A stretch of 64,000 nt of DNA from Alkalicoccus luteus (GCF_012034335.1 NZ_JAATHJ010000004.1:1-64000), one strand, 5' to 3'; counted from the first letter of the stretch, positions 32,727 through 41,687 are shown. Notes: generated by a model not told the origin, from the sequence alone. Program-made: numbers and translations.

Positions 32727-32750
32727 TAAATGAATGATCATTCATTTATG
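32727..32750. promoter_or_regulatory. Perfect 24-bp palindrome upstream of the thioesterase gene
   Basis: ATAAATGAATGA is followed directly by its reverse complement. Each arm contains a FadR-type half-site (TGAATGA/TCATTCA), but the 4-bp spacer of the FadR operators at 12798 and 16527 is absent. The site lies 40 nt before the thioesterase start and could be an operator for a different TetR-type protein or an altered FadR site. Confidence 0.6.
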
Positions 32751-32789
32751 ACGTATCAGTTGAACGTAAGCTCAAAGGAGGAGTGTGTG

Positions 32790-33230
32790 ATGGGAAAACC
32801 GGCGTACATAGAAGATGAGAAGCAGTGGGCAGAGGAATTTACGTTTTTTGATGAAATCAGCGTCCGTTTTTCAGAAACGGATGCGTTTGGACACGTGAAT
32901 AATACGGTAGCTTTTATTTATTTTGAGCAGGCGAGGATCCGCTTTTTCCAGCATGGCGGGTTGATGGATGAATGGGTGAACGGACCGTACATGATCGTAA
33001 CAGGTGACCTGCAGTGTGATTATATCCGGCAGATCACGTTCGGTGAAACGCTCCGGGTTGGTGTAAAGGCCGCGGCAATTGGACGGACATCGGTCGATAT
33101 TCATTATATGGTGTTGAACGAAAAAGACGAGGTGTGCATGACCGGACGTGGTCGAATCGTCCAAGTGGATAAACAAACAGGGAAGCCTGCCGCCTGGGAA
33201 AGCCATCTGCTGGAGAAAATGGAAGTATAA
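32790..33230 (+). CDS. ysmA: 4-hydroxybenzoyl-CoA-type acyl-CoA thioesterase (YsmA)
   Basis: The 146-residue hotdog-fold protein carries the 4HBT signature RFSETDAFGHVNNTVAFIYFEQAR, with the catalytic Asp in TDAFGHVNN. Such enzymes hydrolyse acyl-CoA. Its place after sdhB is the same as ysmA of B. subtilis. The ATG at 32790 follows AAAGGAGGAG; in-frame starts further upstream would lie within the palindrome and lack a ribosome site. In B. subtilis gerE follows here; in this genome an antiterminator gene does. Confidence 0.88.
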   Translation: MGKPAYIEDEKQWAEEFTFFDEISVRFSETDAFGHVNNTVAFIYFEQARIRFFQHGGLMDEWVNGPYMIVTGDLQCDYIRQITFGETLRVGVKAAAIGRTSVDIHYMVLNEKDEVCMTGRGRIVQVDKQTGKPAAWESHLLEKMEV

Positions 33231-33235
33231 CCTGC

Positions 33236-33264
33236 TTGCACAGGTCCTCTGCACTCGTTATGAT
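33236..33264 (+). promoter_or_regulatory. SigA-type promoter of the glcT-like gene
   Basis: TTGCAC (33236-33241), a 17-nt spacer and TATGAT (33259-33264). Both hexamers and the spacing are identical to the ptsH promoter 1 kb downstream. Confidence 0.8.
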
Positions 33265-33290
33265 AGTACAAGACGGTAGGAGGGTCCGGT

Positions 33291-34160
33291 ATGAAGCAGG
33301 AATTTACGGTGCTGAAGGCACTGAACAATAACGTTGTCATCTGCCAGGCAGAGGAAGGCCGGGAAGCGATCTTCATTGGAAAAGGGATCGGCTTCGGTAA
33401 AAAACGAGGTGACCTCTTCAATGAAACATCGTACGATAAGGCGTATGCCCTTGTGACTGAATCGGAACGCGAGCAGTACGACCGACTGTTTGACCGGGAA
33501 ACAGAAGACACGATGCTCGTCATTCACGATGCGATCGGAATCATTCAGCGGGGGATCGGAAAGCGTCTTAACGACCGGACGCTGTTTGCACTGACGCAGC
33601 ACATCATTCTTGCGCTCCAGCGGACCCGGGATGATACGGAAATTCAGAATCCGTTTCTGACAGAAACGAAGTGGCTGTATCACGAAACGTACGTGATAGC
33701 GGAAGAGGTCGTCCGGTATATAGAGATCGAAACAGGGGTGCTGCTGCCTGAAGCGGAGATCGGATTTATTACGCTTCATATTCAAAGTGCGTTCGGCTAC
33801 GTGGAACGTTCGGCCCCCGACATCATCACGCGATGCATCCATTACGCGGAAGAAAAAAGCGGTACCGGCTTTAATCGTGAATCGCCTGCATTCCGCCGGC
33901 TCGTCCAGCATCTGCGCCAGCTGATCGATCTGCCGCCGCAGCATCCTGAACAAAAAGTAGACCGGGAGATGTATTTACTGTTGAAACGATCCCATCCAGT
34001 ATGCTATGATATTTCCCGAAACGTCATCCGCATGATGGAGAAAGCATCTGGCACGGAAGCGTCTAAACGTGATCTTGTCCAGACTGTGCTCACCTTTATG
34101 AGCGCAATAGAATCAGGCGAAAAGGTATTACGTGTAACTGATCCGATCAGGCATGAGTAA
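33291..34160 (+). CDS. glcT: BglG/GlcT-family transcription antiterminator
   Basis: The 289-residue protein has an N-terminal CAT RNA-binding domain (about 1-58: VLKALNNNVVICQAEEGREAIFIGKGIGFGKKRGD) and two PRD domains (about 65-170 and 175-280). Histidines normally phosphorylated by the PTS are at 104 (ALTQHIIL), 163 (FITLHIQSA) and 207 (RLVQHLRQ). The fourth, expected in a YLTLH-like motif near 268, is missing: the sequence there is DLVQTVLTFM. It lies just upstream of ptsHI as glcT does in B. subtilis, but ptsG is not between them. The RNA target was not identified. Confidence 0.88.
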   Translation: MKQEFTVLKALNNNVVICQAEEGREAIFIGKGIGFGKKRGDLFNETSYDKAYALVTESEREQYDRLFDRETEDTMLVIHDAIGIIQRGIGKRLNDRTLFALTQHIILALQRTRDDTEIQNPFLTETKWLYHETYVIAEEVVRYIEIETGVLLPEAEIGFITLHIQSAFGYVERSAPDIITRCIHYAEEKSGTGFNRESPAFRRLVQHLRQLIDLPPQHPEQKVDREMYLLLKRSHPVCYDISRNVIRMMEKASGTEASKRDLVQTVLTFMSAIESGEKVLRVTDPIRHE

Positions 34161-34212
34161 TCCGCTGAATCGCTGTCTTTTTTGGACAGCGGCGGGCTGC
34201 TCATGCCTTTTT
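34150..34212 (+). terminator. Long hairpin terminator after glcT-like gene
   Basis: AGGCATGAG (34150-34158) pairs with CTCATGCCT (34199-34207), followed by TTTTT. An inner hairpin CGCTGTC/GACAGCG is also present. The outer left arm overlaps the last codons of the gene, so translation could affect folding. I could not identify an RAT sequence for antitermination in it. Confidence 0.7.
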
Positions 34213-34224
34213 TGCGTCTTCTGC

Positions 34225-34253
34225 TTGCACGTATGCGTGTTCATTTGTATGAT
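34225..34253 (+). promoter_or_regulatory. SigA-type promoter of ptsHI
   Basis: TTGCAC (34225-34230), a 17-nt spacer and TATGAT (34248-34253). The start would be near 34260. Confidence 0.82.
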
Positions 34254-34332
34254 TAGTAGCATATGAGCATTACGCTTTCCCATAAGCGGGTAATAGACTA
34301 TGAGTTTAAAACTTTTGAAGGAGTGTTTGAAC

Positions 34333-34596
34333 ATGGCAGAAAAAACGTACACAATCACAGCAGAAACAGGAATTCACGCTCGTCCGGCAACGCAGCTCGT
34401 CAACAAAGCAGGACAGTTTGAATCTGAAATTACGCTCGACTACAAAGGAAAGTCTGTTAACCTGAAGTCCATCATGGGTGTTATGTCCCTTGGTGTCGGC
34501 CAGGGAGCGGAAGTAACCATCAAGGCAGAAGGTCCGGATGAAGAGGAAGCAATCAGCTCCCTCGACGAAGTGATGAAGCAGGGGCTCTCCGAGTAA
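34333..34596 (+). CDS. ptsH: Phosphocarrier protein HPr
   Basis: The 87-residue protein is HPr. His15 in [10 protein letters not shown] receives phosphate from enzyme I and passes it to sugar permeases. Ser46 in [12 protein letters not shown] is the HPr kinase site that makes HPr-Ser-P, the CcpA corepressor in Firmicutes. The ATG at 34333 follows GAAGGAG; a longer in-frame start at 34300 lies before this site. Its TAA overlaps the ptsI ATG by 1 nt. Confidence 0.98.
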   Translation: MAEKTYTITAETGIHARPATQLVNKAGQFESEITLDYKGKSVNLKSIMGVMSLGVGQGAEVTIKAEGPDEEEAISSLDEVMKQGLSE

Positions 34597-36317
34597 TGAG
34601 CAACTCCCTTACCGGTATTGCAGCCTCAGCAGGGATTGCCATTGCGAAAGCATTCCGCTATGAAGAACCGGACCTGACTGTTGAGAAAAAGAGTGGTGTG
34701 GACGCAAAGGCAGAAATTCAGGCGTTTGACGCAGCGCTTGAGAAGTCACGCGCTGAACTTGAAGAAATTAAAGAGAAAACCCGCCGGGAGATGGGGGATG
34801 AGCACGCTGAGATTTTCTCCGCACACCTGCTCGTTCTGCAGGACCCGGAGTTTGTTGATGCAGTGAGACAGAAGGTGCAGGATGATGAAGTAAACGCGTC
34901 CTTTGCGCTGGATGAAAAAGCAAATGAGTTTATCATGATTTTTGAAAGCATGGATAACGAATACATGAAGGAGCGTGCGGCGGACATCCGCGACGTATCC
35001 AAGCGGGTCCTGGCACACCTTCTCGGCAAGCCGATCGTGTCCCTTGCTGAAATTAAAGAAGAGGTTATCGTCGTTGGTGACGATTTAACTCCGTCGGATA
35101 CAGCGCAGCTGAACAAGGAATTTGTGAAAGGCTTTGCGACAAATATTGGCGGACGCACGTCCCACTCTGCCATTATGGCCCGCTCGCTGGAAATTCCGGC
35201 AGTTGTCGGCACGAAAACAGTGACGCATGACACAAAGCAGCATCAGTATGTCATCGTTGACGGTAACGACGGTACGGTTATCATTGATCCTTCCGATGAC
35301 GAGCTTGCGGAGTACCGCAGCCGGCAGGAAGCATTCGAACAGCAAAAAGCCGAATGGGCGAAGCTGAAAAACGAGCCTTCCGTTTCAAAGGACGGCACGC
35401 ACGTAGAGCTGGTCGCCAACATCGGCACGCCAAATGATCTGGAAGGCGTTCATAACAATGGAGCTGAAGGCGTCGGACTCTACCGTACTGAATTTTTGTA
35501 CATGGGCCGTAATGAACTGCCGACCGAAGAAGAGCAGTTTGACGCTTACAAGCAGGTTGTGGAATCGCTTGACGGCAAGCCGGTCGTGATACGCACGCTG
35601 GATATCGGCGGAGACAAAGAGCTCCCGTATCTGGATCTGCCGGAAGAGATGAACCCGTTTCTTGGCTTCCGCGCAATCCGCCTCTGCCTGGAAATGAAAG
35701 ACATGTTCCGCACACAGCTGAGGGCGCTTCTACGAGCAGGTGCATTCGGAAATCTGAAAATCATGTTCCCGATGATTGCGACGCTCGAAGAGTTCCGTGA
35801 AGCGAAAGCGCTCCTTGAAGAGGAGCAGCAGAAGCTTCATGCAGAAGGTGTGGAGACAGGGTCCGATATTGAAGTCGGCATTATGGTAGAGATTCCATCG
35901 ACTGCCGTCATGGCACCTCAGTTTGCCAAAGAAGTAGACTTTTTCAGTATCGGCACAAACGATCTGATTCAGTATACGATGGCAGCAGACCGCATGAACG
36001 AGCGCGTCTCCTATCTGTACCAGCCATATAACCCGGCTATCCTTGGACTTGTTAAGTCCGTTATTGATGCGTCTCACGCAGAAGGAAAATGGACTGGCAT
36101 GTGCGGTGAAATGGCAGGAGATCCGATTGCAGTGCCCCTGCTGTTCGGTCTCGGACTCGATGAGTTCAGTATGAGCGCGACATCTGTACTGCCTGCCCGC
36201 AGCCAGCTTTCAAAAATGACGAAACAGGAAGCGGCAGATACTGCGGCTGAAGCATTGAAGCTTTCGACAGCTGACGAAGTACAGCAGCTCGTGGAATCCC
36301 GTTTCCCGATGGCGTAG
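34596..36317 (+). CDS. ptsI: PTS enzyme I (phosphoenolpyruvate-protein phosphotransferase)
   Basis: The 573-residue protein starts the PTS phosphorelay. The N-terminal HPr-binding domain leads to the phosphohistidine motif [21 protein letters not shown] (His190). The C-terminal PEP-binding barrel has [41 protein letters not shown] and the active-site Cys in GMCGEMAGD. It is translationally coupled to ptsH through a TAATG junction and followed by a strong terminator. Confidence 0.98.
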   Translation: MSNSLTGIAASAGIAIAKAFRYEEPDLTVEKKSGVDAKAEIQAFDAALEKSRAELEEIKEKTRREMGDEHAEIFSAHLLVLQDPEFVDAVRQKVQDDEVNASFALDEKANEFIMIFESMDNEYMKERAADIRDVSKRVLAHLLGKPIVSLAEIKEEVIVVGDDLTPSDTAQLNKEFVKGFATNIGGRTSHSAIMARSLEIPAVVGTKTVTHDTKQHQYVIVDGNDGTVIIDPSDDELAEYRSRQEAFEQQKAEWAKLKNEPSVSKDGTHVELVANIGTPNDLEGVHNNGAEGVGLYRTEFLYMGRNELPTEEEQFDAYKQVVESLDGKPVVIRTLDIGGDKELPYLDLPEEMNPFLGFRAIRLCLEMKDMFRTQLRALLRAGAFGNLKIMFPMIATLEEFREAKALLEEEQQKLHAEGVETGSDIEVGIMVEIPSTAVMAPQFAKEVDFFSIGTNDLIQYTMAADRMNERVSYLYQPYNPAILGLVKSVIDASHAEGKWTGMCGEMAGDPIAVPLLFGLGLDEFSMSATSVLPARSQLSKMTKQEAADTAAEALKLSTADEVQQLVESRFPMA

Positions 36318-36351
36318 CAACTATTTCATGAATTTGTTAAACGAGCACACC

Positions 36352-36390
36352 CGAGCCGGCGTTCCTGAATGGAACGCCGGCTCGTTCTGT
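36352..36390 (+). terminator. Terminator after ptsI
   Basis: A 14-bp perfect stem (36352-36365 with 36371-36384, CGAGCCGGCGTTCC core) has a 5-nt loop and a TTCTGTTT tail. From here to 36571 I see no gene: open frames on both strands lack ribosome sites and look random. Confidence 0.88.
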
Positions 36391-36571
36391 TTAAAAGAAG
36401 CACGGCAGAGCAGAGCCGGGTGCTAGATATCCCGTTATCGCCGCAGAGAAAGAGCGCTGTATTATTTTTTTCATGCCGGAAGTGCAACTTCTCCGCTCAT
36501 TTGTCGTCCAAACAGAAAGACGAAGACCAGCTGCTTTTTTTGGCGAAGGCGATTTTTTTCTTTCGACTCTC

Positions 36572-36600
36572 TTGATATTTCCAGTCAAAGTGTGGACAAT
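36572..36600 (+). promoter_or_regulatory. Probable promoter of ysmB
   Basis: TTGATA (36572-36577), a 17-nt spacer and GACAAT (36595-36600), 46 nt before the start codon. Confidence 0.6.
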
Positions 36601-36645
36601 GAGTACTATATAGATGGCGGCTGCGTCAAAGAAAGGGAGAGGGTC

Positions 36646-37125
36646 ATGACCAACAAACAGGAAGCGGTACCCGTTGAATTGGAGCAGGTAGCAAAGATTG
36701 AGAAATCACTGAGGATGATTGCAGATATCGTAAAGCAGAAGGGGCGGGAAATATTAAGCGATTTTCCGATTACACCTCCGCAGTTTATTGCTCTGCAGTG
36801 GCTGCACGAATTTGGCGATATGACGATCGGTGAGCTTTCAACGAAAATGTACCTTGCCTGCAGCACGACGACGGATCTTATAGACCGGATGGAGAAAAAC
36901 GAGCTTGTGGAACGCGTAAAGGATACGAATGACCGCCGGGTTGTGCGCATTCACCTTTTAGATAAAGGCAAAACAATTATTCAGGAAGTTATTCAGCAGC
37001 GGCAGGTTTACCTGCAGGACGTACTGGAAGGCTTTTCGCAGGAGAACGTTGATTTTCTCGATCAAAGCTTGAATTACCTGTATGAGGAAATGAAAAAAGA
37101 CGCAGAAACGTGGAAATCATTTTAA
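36646..37125 (+). CDS. ysmB: MarR-family transcriptional regulator (YsmB)
   Basis: The 159-residue protein has a MarR winged helix (about 45-115: ITPPQFIALQWLHEFGDMTIGELSTKMYLACSTTTDLIDRMEKNELVERVKDTNDRRVVRIHLLDKGK). It lies directly upstream of the glutamate racemase gene, as ysmB does in B. subtilis. The target is unknown. The ATG at 36646 follows AAAGGGAGAGGG; an upstream in-frame ATG at 36592 lies within the promoter. No clear inverted repeat is seen in the promoter. Confidence 0.9.
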   Translation: MTNKQEAVPVELEQVAKIEKSLRMIADIVKQKGREILSDFPITPPQFIALQWLHEFGDMTIGELSTKMYLACSTTTDLIDRMEKNELVERVKDTNDRRVVRIHLLDKGKTIIQEVIQQRQVYLQDVLEGFSQENVDFLDQSLNYLYEEMKKDAETWKSF

Positions 37126-37146
37126 CGAAGGAAGAAGGCATACAGC

Positions 37147-37989
37147 GTGAAGCATCAGCAGCAGACGGAGCAGCCCATCGGCGTAATTGATTCCGGAGTA
37201 GGCGGACTAACGGTCGCTTCCGAAATTATGCGGCAGCTGCCGAAAGAACAAATTATTTACATGGGTGATACGAAACGGTGCCCGTACGGTCCAAGGCCGG
37301 AAGAGGAAGTGCGCCAATATACGTGGGAAATGATCAATTACCTTCGTGCCAAATCGATGAAGATGCTTGTCATCGCCTGCAACACGGCAACAGCTGTTGT
37401 ACTGGACGAAGCGAGAGAGGCGCTCGACATACCGGTGATCGGCGTGATTCATCCGGGTGCGGTTGCCGCGCTGAAAGCGACGAAGCTTCAGCACGTCGGC
37501 GTGATTGGAACGGAAGGCACGATTTACAGCGGTGCCTACCATAAGGAGCTGACTGATATTAACAGCAGCGTCCGCGTGGTCAGCTTAGCTTGCCCTCCGC
37601 TCGTACCGCTCGTGGAGTCGGGTGTCTTTGACGGAGAAACAGCTGAAGAGACAGTCCGTCACACGCTTGAACCGATGCTCGCTTACGATATTGACAGCCT
37701 CATTCTCGGATGCACCCACTACCCGCTGCTCGCCCCGGTTATCCGCCGGGTTGTCGGAAGCGGTGTGGAAGTAATTTCATCCGGGGACGAAACGGCGAGG
37801 GAAGTGAGCTCGCTCCTCTATCATCAGCATATGCAGTACAGCGGTGACAGAGAGCCTGAACACTGTTTTTATACGTCTGGGGAGGCAGAAACGTTTGCTG
37901 CAATAGCAGATGAATGGCTCGGACGAAAGCTGCCTGTCCGAGAGGTAGACCTGGAAAGAGCCGGTCAGAGTCTGTTCTCGACCCGCTGA
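37147..37989 (+). CDS. racE: Glutamate racemase
   Basis: The 280-residue cytosolic enzyme makes D-glutamate for peptidoglycan. The two-base catalytic cysteines are in [11 protein letters not shown] and [11 protein letters not shown]. The conserved [16 protein letters not shown] is at the N-terminus. The start is a GTG at 37147, with GAAGGAAGAAGG upstream, 21 nt after ysmB. In B. subtilis gerM comes next; here a terminator and rph follow. Confidence 0.96.
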   Translation: MKHQQQTEQPIGVIDSGVGGLTVASEIMRQLPKEQIIYMGDTKRCPYGPRPEEEVRQYTWEMINYLRAKSMKMLVIACNTATAVVLDEAREALDIPVIGVIHPGAVAALKATKLQHVGVIGTEGTIYSGAYHKELTDINSSVRVVSLACPPLVPLVESGVFDGETAEETVRHTLEPMLAYDIDSLILGCTHYPLLAPVIRRVVGSGVEVISSGDETAREVSSLLYHQHMQYSGDREPEHCFYTSGEAETFAAIADEWLGRKLPVREVDLERAGQSLFSTR

Positions 37990-38004
37990 TTACAGCCGAT
38001 TCAT

Positions 38005-38040
38005 AAAAGCCGGTCTGAATGACGTTCAGGCCGGCTTTTA
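38005..38040 (+). terminator. Terminator after racE
   Basis: AAAAGCCGG (38005-38013) pairs with CCGGCTTTT (38031-38039), with an inner CTGAA/TTCAG helix. The tail is the T-run inside the right arm. The A-rich left flank could make it work leftward as well. Confidence 0.78.
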
Positions 38041-38130
38041 ACGTTATCCGTTTTTGTCTTTTCCGTAGCAAGCCGCCTGCGAGAATTCACCGGTGAAAGC
38101 CGTCAGAATAATGCGAATCAGCCGCGGAGT

Positions 38131-38159
38131 TTGAAATCGCGCCGGCAACCGATTATGAT
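38131..38159 (+). promoter_or_regulatory. SigA-type promoter of rph-ysnA-ysnB
   Basis: TTGAAA (38131-38136), a 17-nt spacer and TATGAT (38154-38159), 39 nt before rph. Confidence 0.8.
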
Positions 38160-38197
38160 GAAAGTGGGTAAGCATATAACTAAAGGAGCGTGACAGC

Positions 38198-38962
38198 ATG
38201 AGAACAAATGAGCGCAGGCCGGATCAACTACGGCACGTAGAGCTCATTCCGGACTATATTAAACATCCGGAGGGATCCGTCCTCATCTCGTTCGGCGACA
38301 CGAAAGTGATTTGTTCGGCGAGCGTGGAAGACCGGGTGCCTCCTTTTCTGAGAGGAAAAGGACAGGGCTGGATTACAGCAGAATATGCAATGCTTCCGCG
38401 GGCAACGACGCAGCGGAATATCCGGGAATCATCGAAAGGAAAGGTCGCAGGACGCACGATGGAAATTCAACGGCTGATTGGCCGTGCACTGCGCTCGGTT
38501 GTCGATCTGACGAAAATAGGCGAGCGGACCATCTGGGTGGACTGTGACGTTATTCAGGCAGACGGCGGAACAAGAACAGCTGCCGTAACCGGAGCTTTTG
38601 CAGCAGTGGCGCTGGCGGTAAGCCGGATGCTTGAGAAAGAGAAAATAAAGGAGAATCCGCTCACTGGCTTTCTCGCCGCAGTTTCTGTCGGTAAATCGGC
38701 AGATGGGAACGCACTGCTGGATCTTGACTTTAAAGAAGACTCCGCAGCTGATGTCGATATGAATGTCGTTATGAAAAGCGGCGGACGCCTCGTTGAAGTA
38801 CAGGGCACCGGAGAAGAAGCGACATTTTCCCGTTCAGAGCTGAACGAGATGCTTGACCTTGCTGAATCAGGGATTGAAGAGCTTTTTGCCCTTCAGAAGG
38901 AAGTGCTTGGCGAGTTCGGGGAAGAACTGGCACAGCTTCAGGGAGCAACAGCCAATGCGTAA
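38198..38962 (+). CDS. rph: Ribonuclease PH
   Basis: The 254-residue phosphorolytic exoribonuclease trims tRNA 3' ends. It has the RNase PH-fold markers [51 protein letters not shown] and [21 protein letters not shown]. The second half shows [20 protein letters not shown]. It is the first gene of a three-gene operon and overlaps the next gene by 8 nt. Confidence 0.97.
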   Translation: MRTNERRPDQLRHVELIPDYIKHPEGSVLISFGDTKVICSASVEDRVPPFLRGKGQGWITAEYAMLPRATTQRNIRESSKGKVAGRTMEIQRLIGRALRSVVDLTKIGERTIWVDCDVIQADGGTRTAAVTGAFAAVALAVSRMLEKEKIKENPLTGFLAAVSVGKSADGNALLDLDFKEDSAADVDMNVVMKSGGRLVEVQGTGEEATFSRSELNEMLDLAESGIEELFALQKEVLGEFGEELAQLQGATANA

Positions 38963-39554
38963 AATCTTCATTGCGTCTAATAACCAAGGTAAAATCAAGG
39001 AGTTTGCGGATTTTTTTCGCGAATATGATGCGGAAGTAAAATCGCTGGCCGACCTGCCTGAGCCGATTGACGTTGTCGAAGATGGGGCAACATTTGAGGC
39101 AAACGCGGTTATAAAAGCTGAGGAAATCGGACGTCGTTTTAATCAGGCAGTGCTTGCAGATGATTCCGGTCTGGAGGTGGACGCTCTTCACGGGGCGCCT
39201 GGTATTTATTCAGCCCGTTATGCTGGAGAAGCGAAAAGTGACAAGGCAAACAACGAAAAACTTCTGCATGAACTGAAGGATGCAGCTGACCGGAAGGCCC
39301 GGTTCGTTTGCGTATTAGCGCTGTATCGCCCCGGCCGTGACACGATCACGGTTCGAGGAACGGTTGAAGGGGAAATTGGTGCGGCGCTTCACGGCGATGG
39401 CGGATTCGGCTATGATCCGCTCTTTTACGTTCCTTCCGAGAAACGTTTCATGGCAGAGCTTTCAAGGGAAGAGAAGAACAGGATCAGCCATCGTGCTGAT
39501 GCAGTCCGGAAGCTGCGGGAATTGCTGCAGCAGGAAGGAGGGAATCTTCTGTGA
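38955..39554 (+). CDS. ysnA: dITP/XTP pyrophosphatase (RdgB/HAM1 family)
   Basis: The 199-residue protein cleaves non-canonical nucleotides such as XTP and dITP to monophosphates. The signature elements are [14 protein letters not shown] at the start, [27 protein letters not shown] in the middle and [14 protein letters not shown] with [10 protein letters not shown] near the end. The ATG at 38955 lies inside the last codons of rph, giving an 8-nt overlap. A longer frame reading into rph is not used. It overlaps ysnB by 4 nt. Confidence 0.96.
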   Translation: MRKIFIASNNQGKIKEFADFFREYDAEVKSLADLPEPIDVVEDGATFEANAVIKAEEIGRRFNQAVLADDSGLEVDALHGAPGIYSARYAGEAKSDKANNEKLLHELKDAADRKARFVCVLALYRPGRDTITVRGTVEGEIGAALHGDGGFGYDPLFYVPSEKRFMAELSREEKNRISHRADAVRKLRELLQQEGGNLL

Positions 39555-40066
39555 AGGTATTGATTATGAGCGACAGCCATGGCTGGACGAATGAAGTGGC
39601 TGAAGTGGTGGAAAGACACCGGGAAGAAGTCGAAGGCGTCATTCACTGCGGCGACTCTGAGCTTGAAGCTGAAGCCGAAGAGCTGAAAGGCACTGCGGTC
39701 GTTCGCGGCAACTGCGACATGCACAGCGGATTTCCGGAGGAACTGACGGAAGAGTTTGCAGGACTTCGCTTTTTTGCCGCTCACGGACATTTGCTGAACG
39801 TAAAAACGACAGAAATGAATCTGCTTTACAAAGCAGAGGAGCAGGAAGCTGATATCGTCTGCTTTGGCCATACACACGTTCCCGCTGCCGTTCAGGAGAA
39901 GGACACCATTCTTATTAACCCTGGCAGCATGCGTCTTCCGAGACAGTATTCGGATGGAACTTACGTGCTGCTGGAAAATGGCGGCTCGCAGGTAACGGTC
40001 ACGTTTATGACGATGGACGGGGAACCGGTGGAGGAGCTCTCGAAAACTTTCACGATAAGAGGTTGA
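39551..40066 (+). CDS. ysnB: MJ0936-type metallophosphoesterase (YsnB)
   Basis: The 171-residue protein has a calcineurin-like phosphoesterase fold: IMSDSHGWTNEV, HCGDSELE, VRGNCDMH, AAHGH and VCFGHTHVP supply the metal ligands. The substrate is unknown; relatives act as phosphodiesterases. The GTG start at 39551 overlaps the ysnA stop codon. Its stop codon lies inside the -35 box of the tRNA promoter. Confidence 0.94.
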   Translation: MKVLIMSDSHGWTNEVAEVVERHREEVEGVIHCGDSELEAEAEELKGTAVVRGNCDMHSGFPEELTEEFAGLRFFAAHGHLLNVKTTEMNLLYKAEEQEADIVCFGHTHVPAAVQEKDTILINPGSMRLPRQYSDGTYVLLENGGSQVTVTFMTMDGEPVEELSKTFTIRG

Positions 40067-40092
40067 CACCAGGGAAGGAATTGTTTTATATT
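40063..40092 (+). promoter_or_regulatory. Promoter of the tRNA-Arg gene
   Basis: TTGACA (40063-40068), an 18-nt spacer and TATATT (40087-40092). The ysnB stop codon TGA is embedded in the -35 box. Transcription should start near 40099, about 48 nt before the tRNA. Confidence 0.75.
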
Positions 40093-40146
40093 TAATATTG
40101 TCGCTGAAGCGGCAGGCAATTCCTTCCGCCTTTACATAACAGACTG

Positions 40147-40223
40147 GTCCCAGTAGCTCAGCTGGATAGAGCAACAGCCTTCTAAGCTGTCGGTCGCAGG
40201 TTCGAATCCTGCCTGGGACGCCA
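40147..40223 (+). tRNA. tRNA-Arg (anticodon UCU)
   Basis: The full cloverleaf is present: acceptor GTCCCAG/CTGGGAC, D-arm GCTC..GAGC, anticodon arm ACAGC-CTTCTAA-GCTGT with anticodon TCT, T-arm GCAGG-TTCGAAT-CCTGC, discriminator G and an encoded CCA (40221-40223). It reads AGA/AGG. A solitary tRNA gene with its own promoter and terminator. Confidence 0.98.
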
Positions 40224-40237
40224 TATTGCATCGACTC

Positions 40238-40270
40238 AAACCCTTGTTCTGCAAGGGTTTTTCTGTTTTT
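40238..40270 (+). terminator. Terminator after tRNA-Arg
   Basis: AAACCCTTG (40238-40246) pairs with CAAGGGTTT (40252-40260) and is followed by TTCTGTTTTTT. From here to 40485 I see no gene or clear structure. Confidence 0.88.
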
Positions 40271-40485
40271 TACAGGTGGAAATGCCGGCCGGACAGGAAG
40301 CCGGTTGGAGACCGGATTAACGGTAAAGCAGAGGCAGTCCTCTTTCTAACACAAAAGGGCGGCTGTTCTGAACATATTTCCCGATAAAGCAGGACACTCA
40401 CTGCGTGCTGCTGCTTCAGCAGTACAGCCCCGGGAAACGGTTTACATATGCGCTGTGACGGGAATGAAGAGGGTTGACAGCGGAA

Positions 40486-40514
40486 TTGAGTTTTGTGCAG
40501 AGTCCTGCTACACT
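40486..40514 (+). promoter_or_regulatory. Promoter of the TPR-protein gene
   Basis: TTGAGT (40486-40491), a 17-nt spacer and TACACT (40509-40514) preceded by TGC, an extended -10. A better-looking TTGACA at 40474 is too far away (29 nt) from this -10. Confidence 0.6.
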
Positions 40515-40557
40515 GATACTAAAGAATCATATACAACCTGTTGAAGGAGGTGAACCA

Positions 40558-41580
40558 ATGACGAACGAAGAGAATCGGGATAATGTTGTCTTATTTCCGG
40601 GCCTAATTTCCAGGCTGGTAGAGAGAGGCATGCAGGCACTGAAAGAGAAACGGTATTACGATGCACTTTCCTGCTTTCAGCAGACGACCGATCTTGAGCC
40701 AGGCCATCCGCAGGCGAGATACGGAATGGTGATCACCAACATCGAATTGAACAGAATGGAGCAGGCTGAGTCACACTGTCGTTCCATGCTGGATGAAGGC
40801 GTCGGCGATTATTATGAAATTTTGCAAGTTTACATATCTATTCTTGTTCAGCTCGGAGATTATGAAGAAGTCGTACATATGCTTGAATCTGTTATGGAAG
40901 AAGACCGGCTCCCATCCGACAAAGCAGAACATTTTTATCAGCTTCTGTCGTTCGCGAGGCAGATGACGGAAACCCCTATACATAAAAGCCAGGAAACTGA
41001 GTTTGAGCTGCCCCGCGGCGAGCTTGTGGAACAGCTGGAAAAGGGCACCGTTGATCAGCAGCTTGGCGCGATTCAGCAGCTGAGCCGCTATGATGTCAAA
41101 GCCGTGAAAGAAACGTACCGCCAGTTTTTAGCCGACCCTGGACAGAACCCGGTGTTAAAAAGCTATATTTTGCAGCTGTTAAAGGAGCTCGACTGCACGG
41201 AGACGTTCAGCGTGCATAAATTTGGCGAGACATATGAGGTTGACATCAGCAGTCTGGAAGCCGTGTTTCATGAACAATTCGGGAAAGCCGTGATCAGCGA
41301 GCTTGAGCAGGAGCTGGATCAGGAAAATCCATCGATGCTCGATATGATCGGGCAGATGTGGTGGCACTTTCTGTTCGCGCTTTATCCGAAATCCCCGCGT
41401 CCGATCGATGCACCGGTCTGGGCGGCAGCGCTCCACGCCACTGCAAGGCGGATGTTCGGGGAAGATCCGGGAGAGGTTACTGCGCTTTACGGTGCCCGCA
41501 AGGCGGATGTCGAACAGGCAGAAGAGCTGCTGCGGGAGCTGGAGTCGATCGTACTCCCGAGCGAAGAGGGACCTACATAA
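40558..41580 (+). CDS. ysoA: TPR-repeat protein (YsoA type)
   Basis: The 340-residue soluble protein has TPR-like repeats in its first 130 residues (ALKEKRYYDALSCFQQTTDLEPGHPQARYGM, then IELNRMEQAESHCRSMLDEG and VQLGDYEEVVHMLESV). The C-terminal half has a conserved Trp-rich patch (MIGQMWWHFLFALYPKSPRP). Its place before tig matches ysoA of B. subtilis. The function is unknown. The ATG at 40558 follows GAAGGAGGTG; the upstream extension covers the promoter and is rejected. Confidence 0.88.
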   Translation: MTNEENRDNVVLFPGLISRLVERGMQALKEKRYYDALSCFQQTTDLEPGHPQARYGMVITNIELNRMEQAESHCRSMLDEGVGDYYEILQVYISILVQLGDYEEVVHMLESVMEEDRLPSDKAEHFYQLLSFARQMTETPIHKSQETEFELPRGELVEQLEKGTVDQQLGAIQQLSRYDVKAVKETYRQFLADPGQNPVLKSYILQLLKELDCTETFSVHKFGETYEVDISSLEAVFHEQFGKAVISELEQELDQENPSMLDMIGQMWWHFLFALYPKSPRPIDAPVWAAALHATARRMFGEDPGEVTALYGARKADVEQAEELLRELESIVLPSEEGPT

Positions 41581-41597
41581 AGAATGAATGCTACCCG

Positions 41598-41625
41598 TTG
41601 AAATGAAATTGTGCTGTGTTATAAT
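41598..41625 (+). promoter_or_regulatory. Promoter of tig
   Basis: TTGAAA (41598-41603), a 16-nt spacer and a perfect TATAAT (41620-41625), 62 nt before the tig start. Confidence 0.75.
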
Positions 41626-41687
41626 TGAATGGTTGTCAACAAGGAAAAAGAATGAATTGAACAAACATGTTGGAGGGAATAGATCCT

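Noticed and set aside
34254-34300. cre site before ptsH
   Set aside because: The best alignment has at least three mismatches in core positions.
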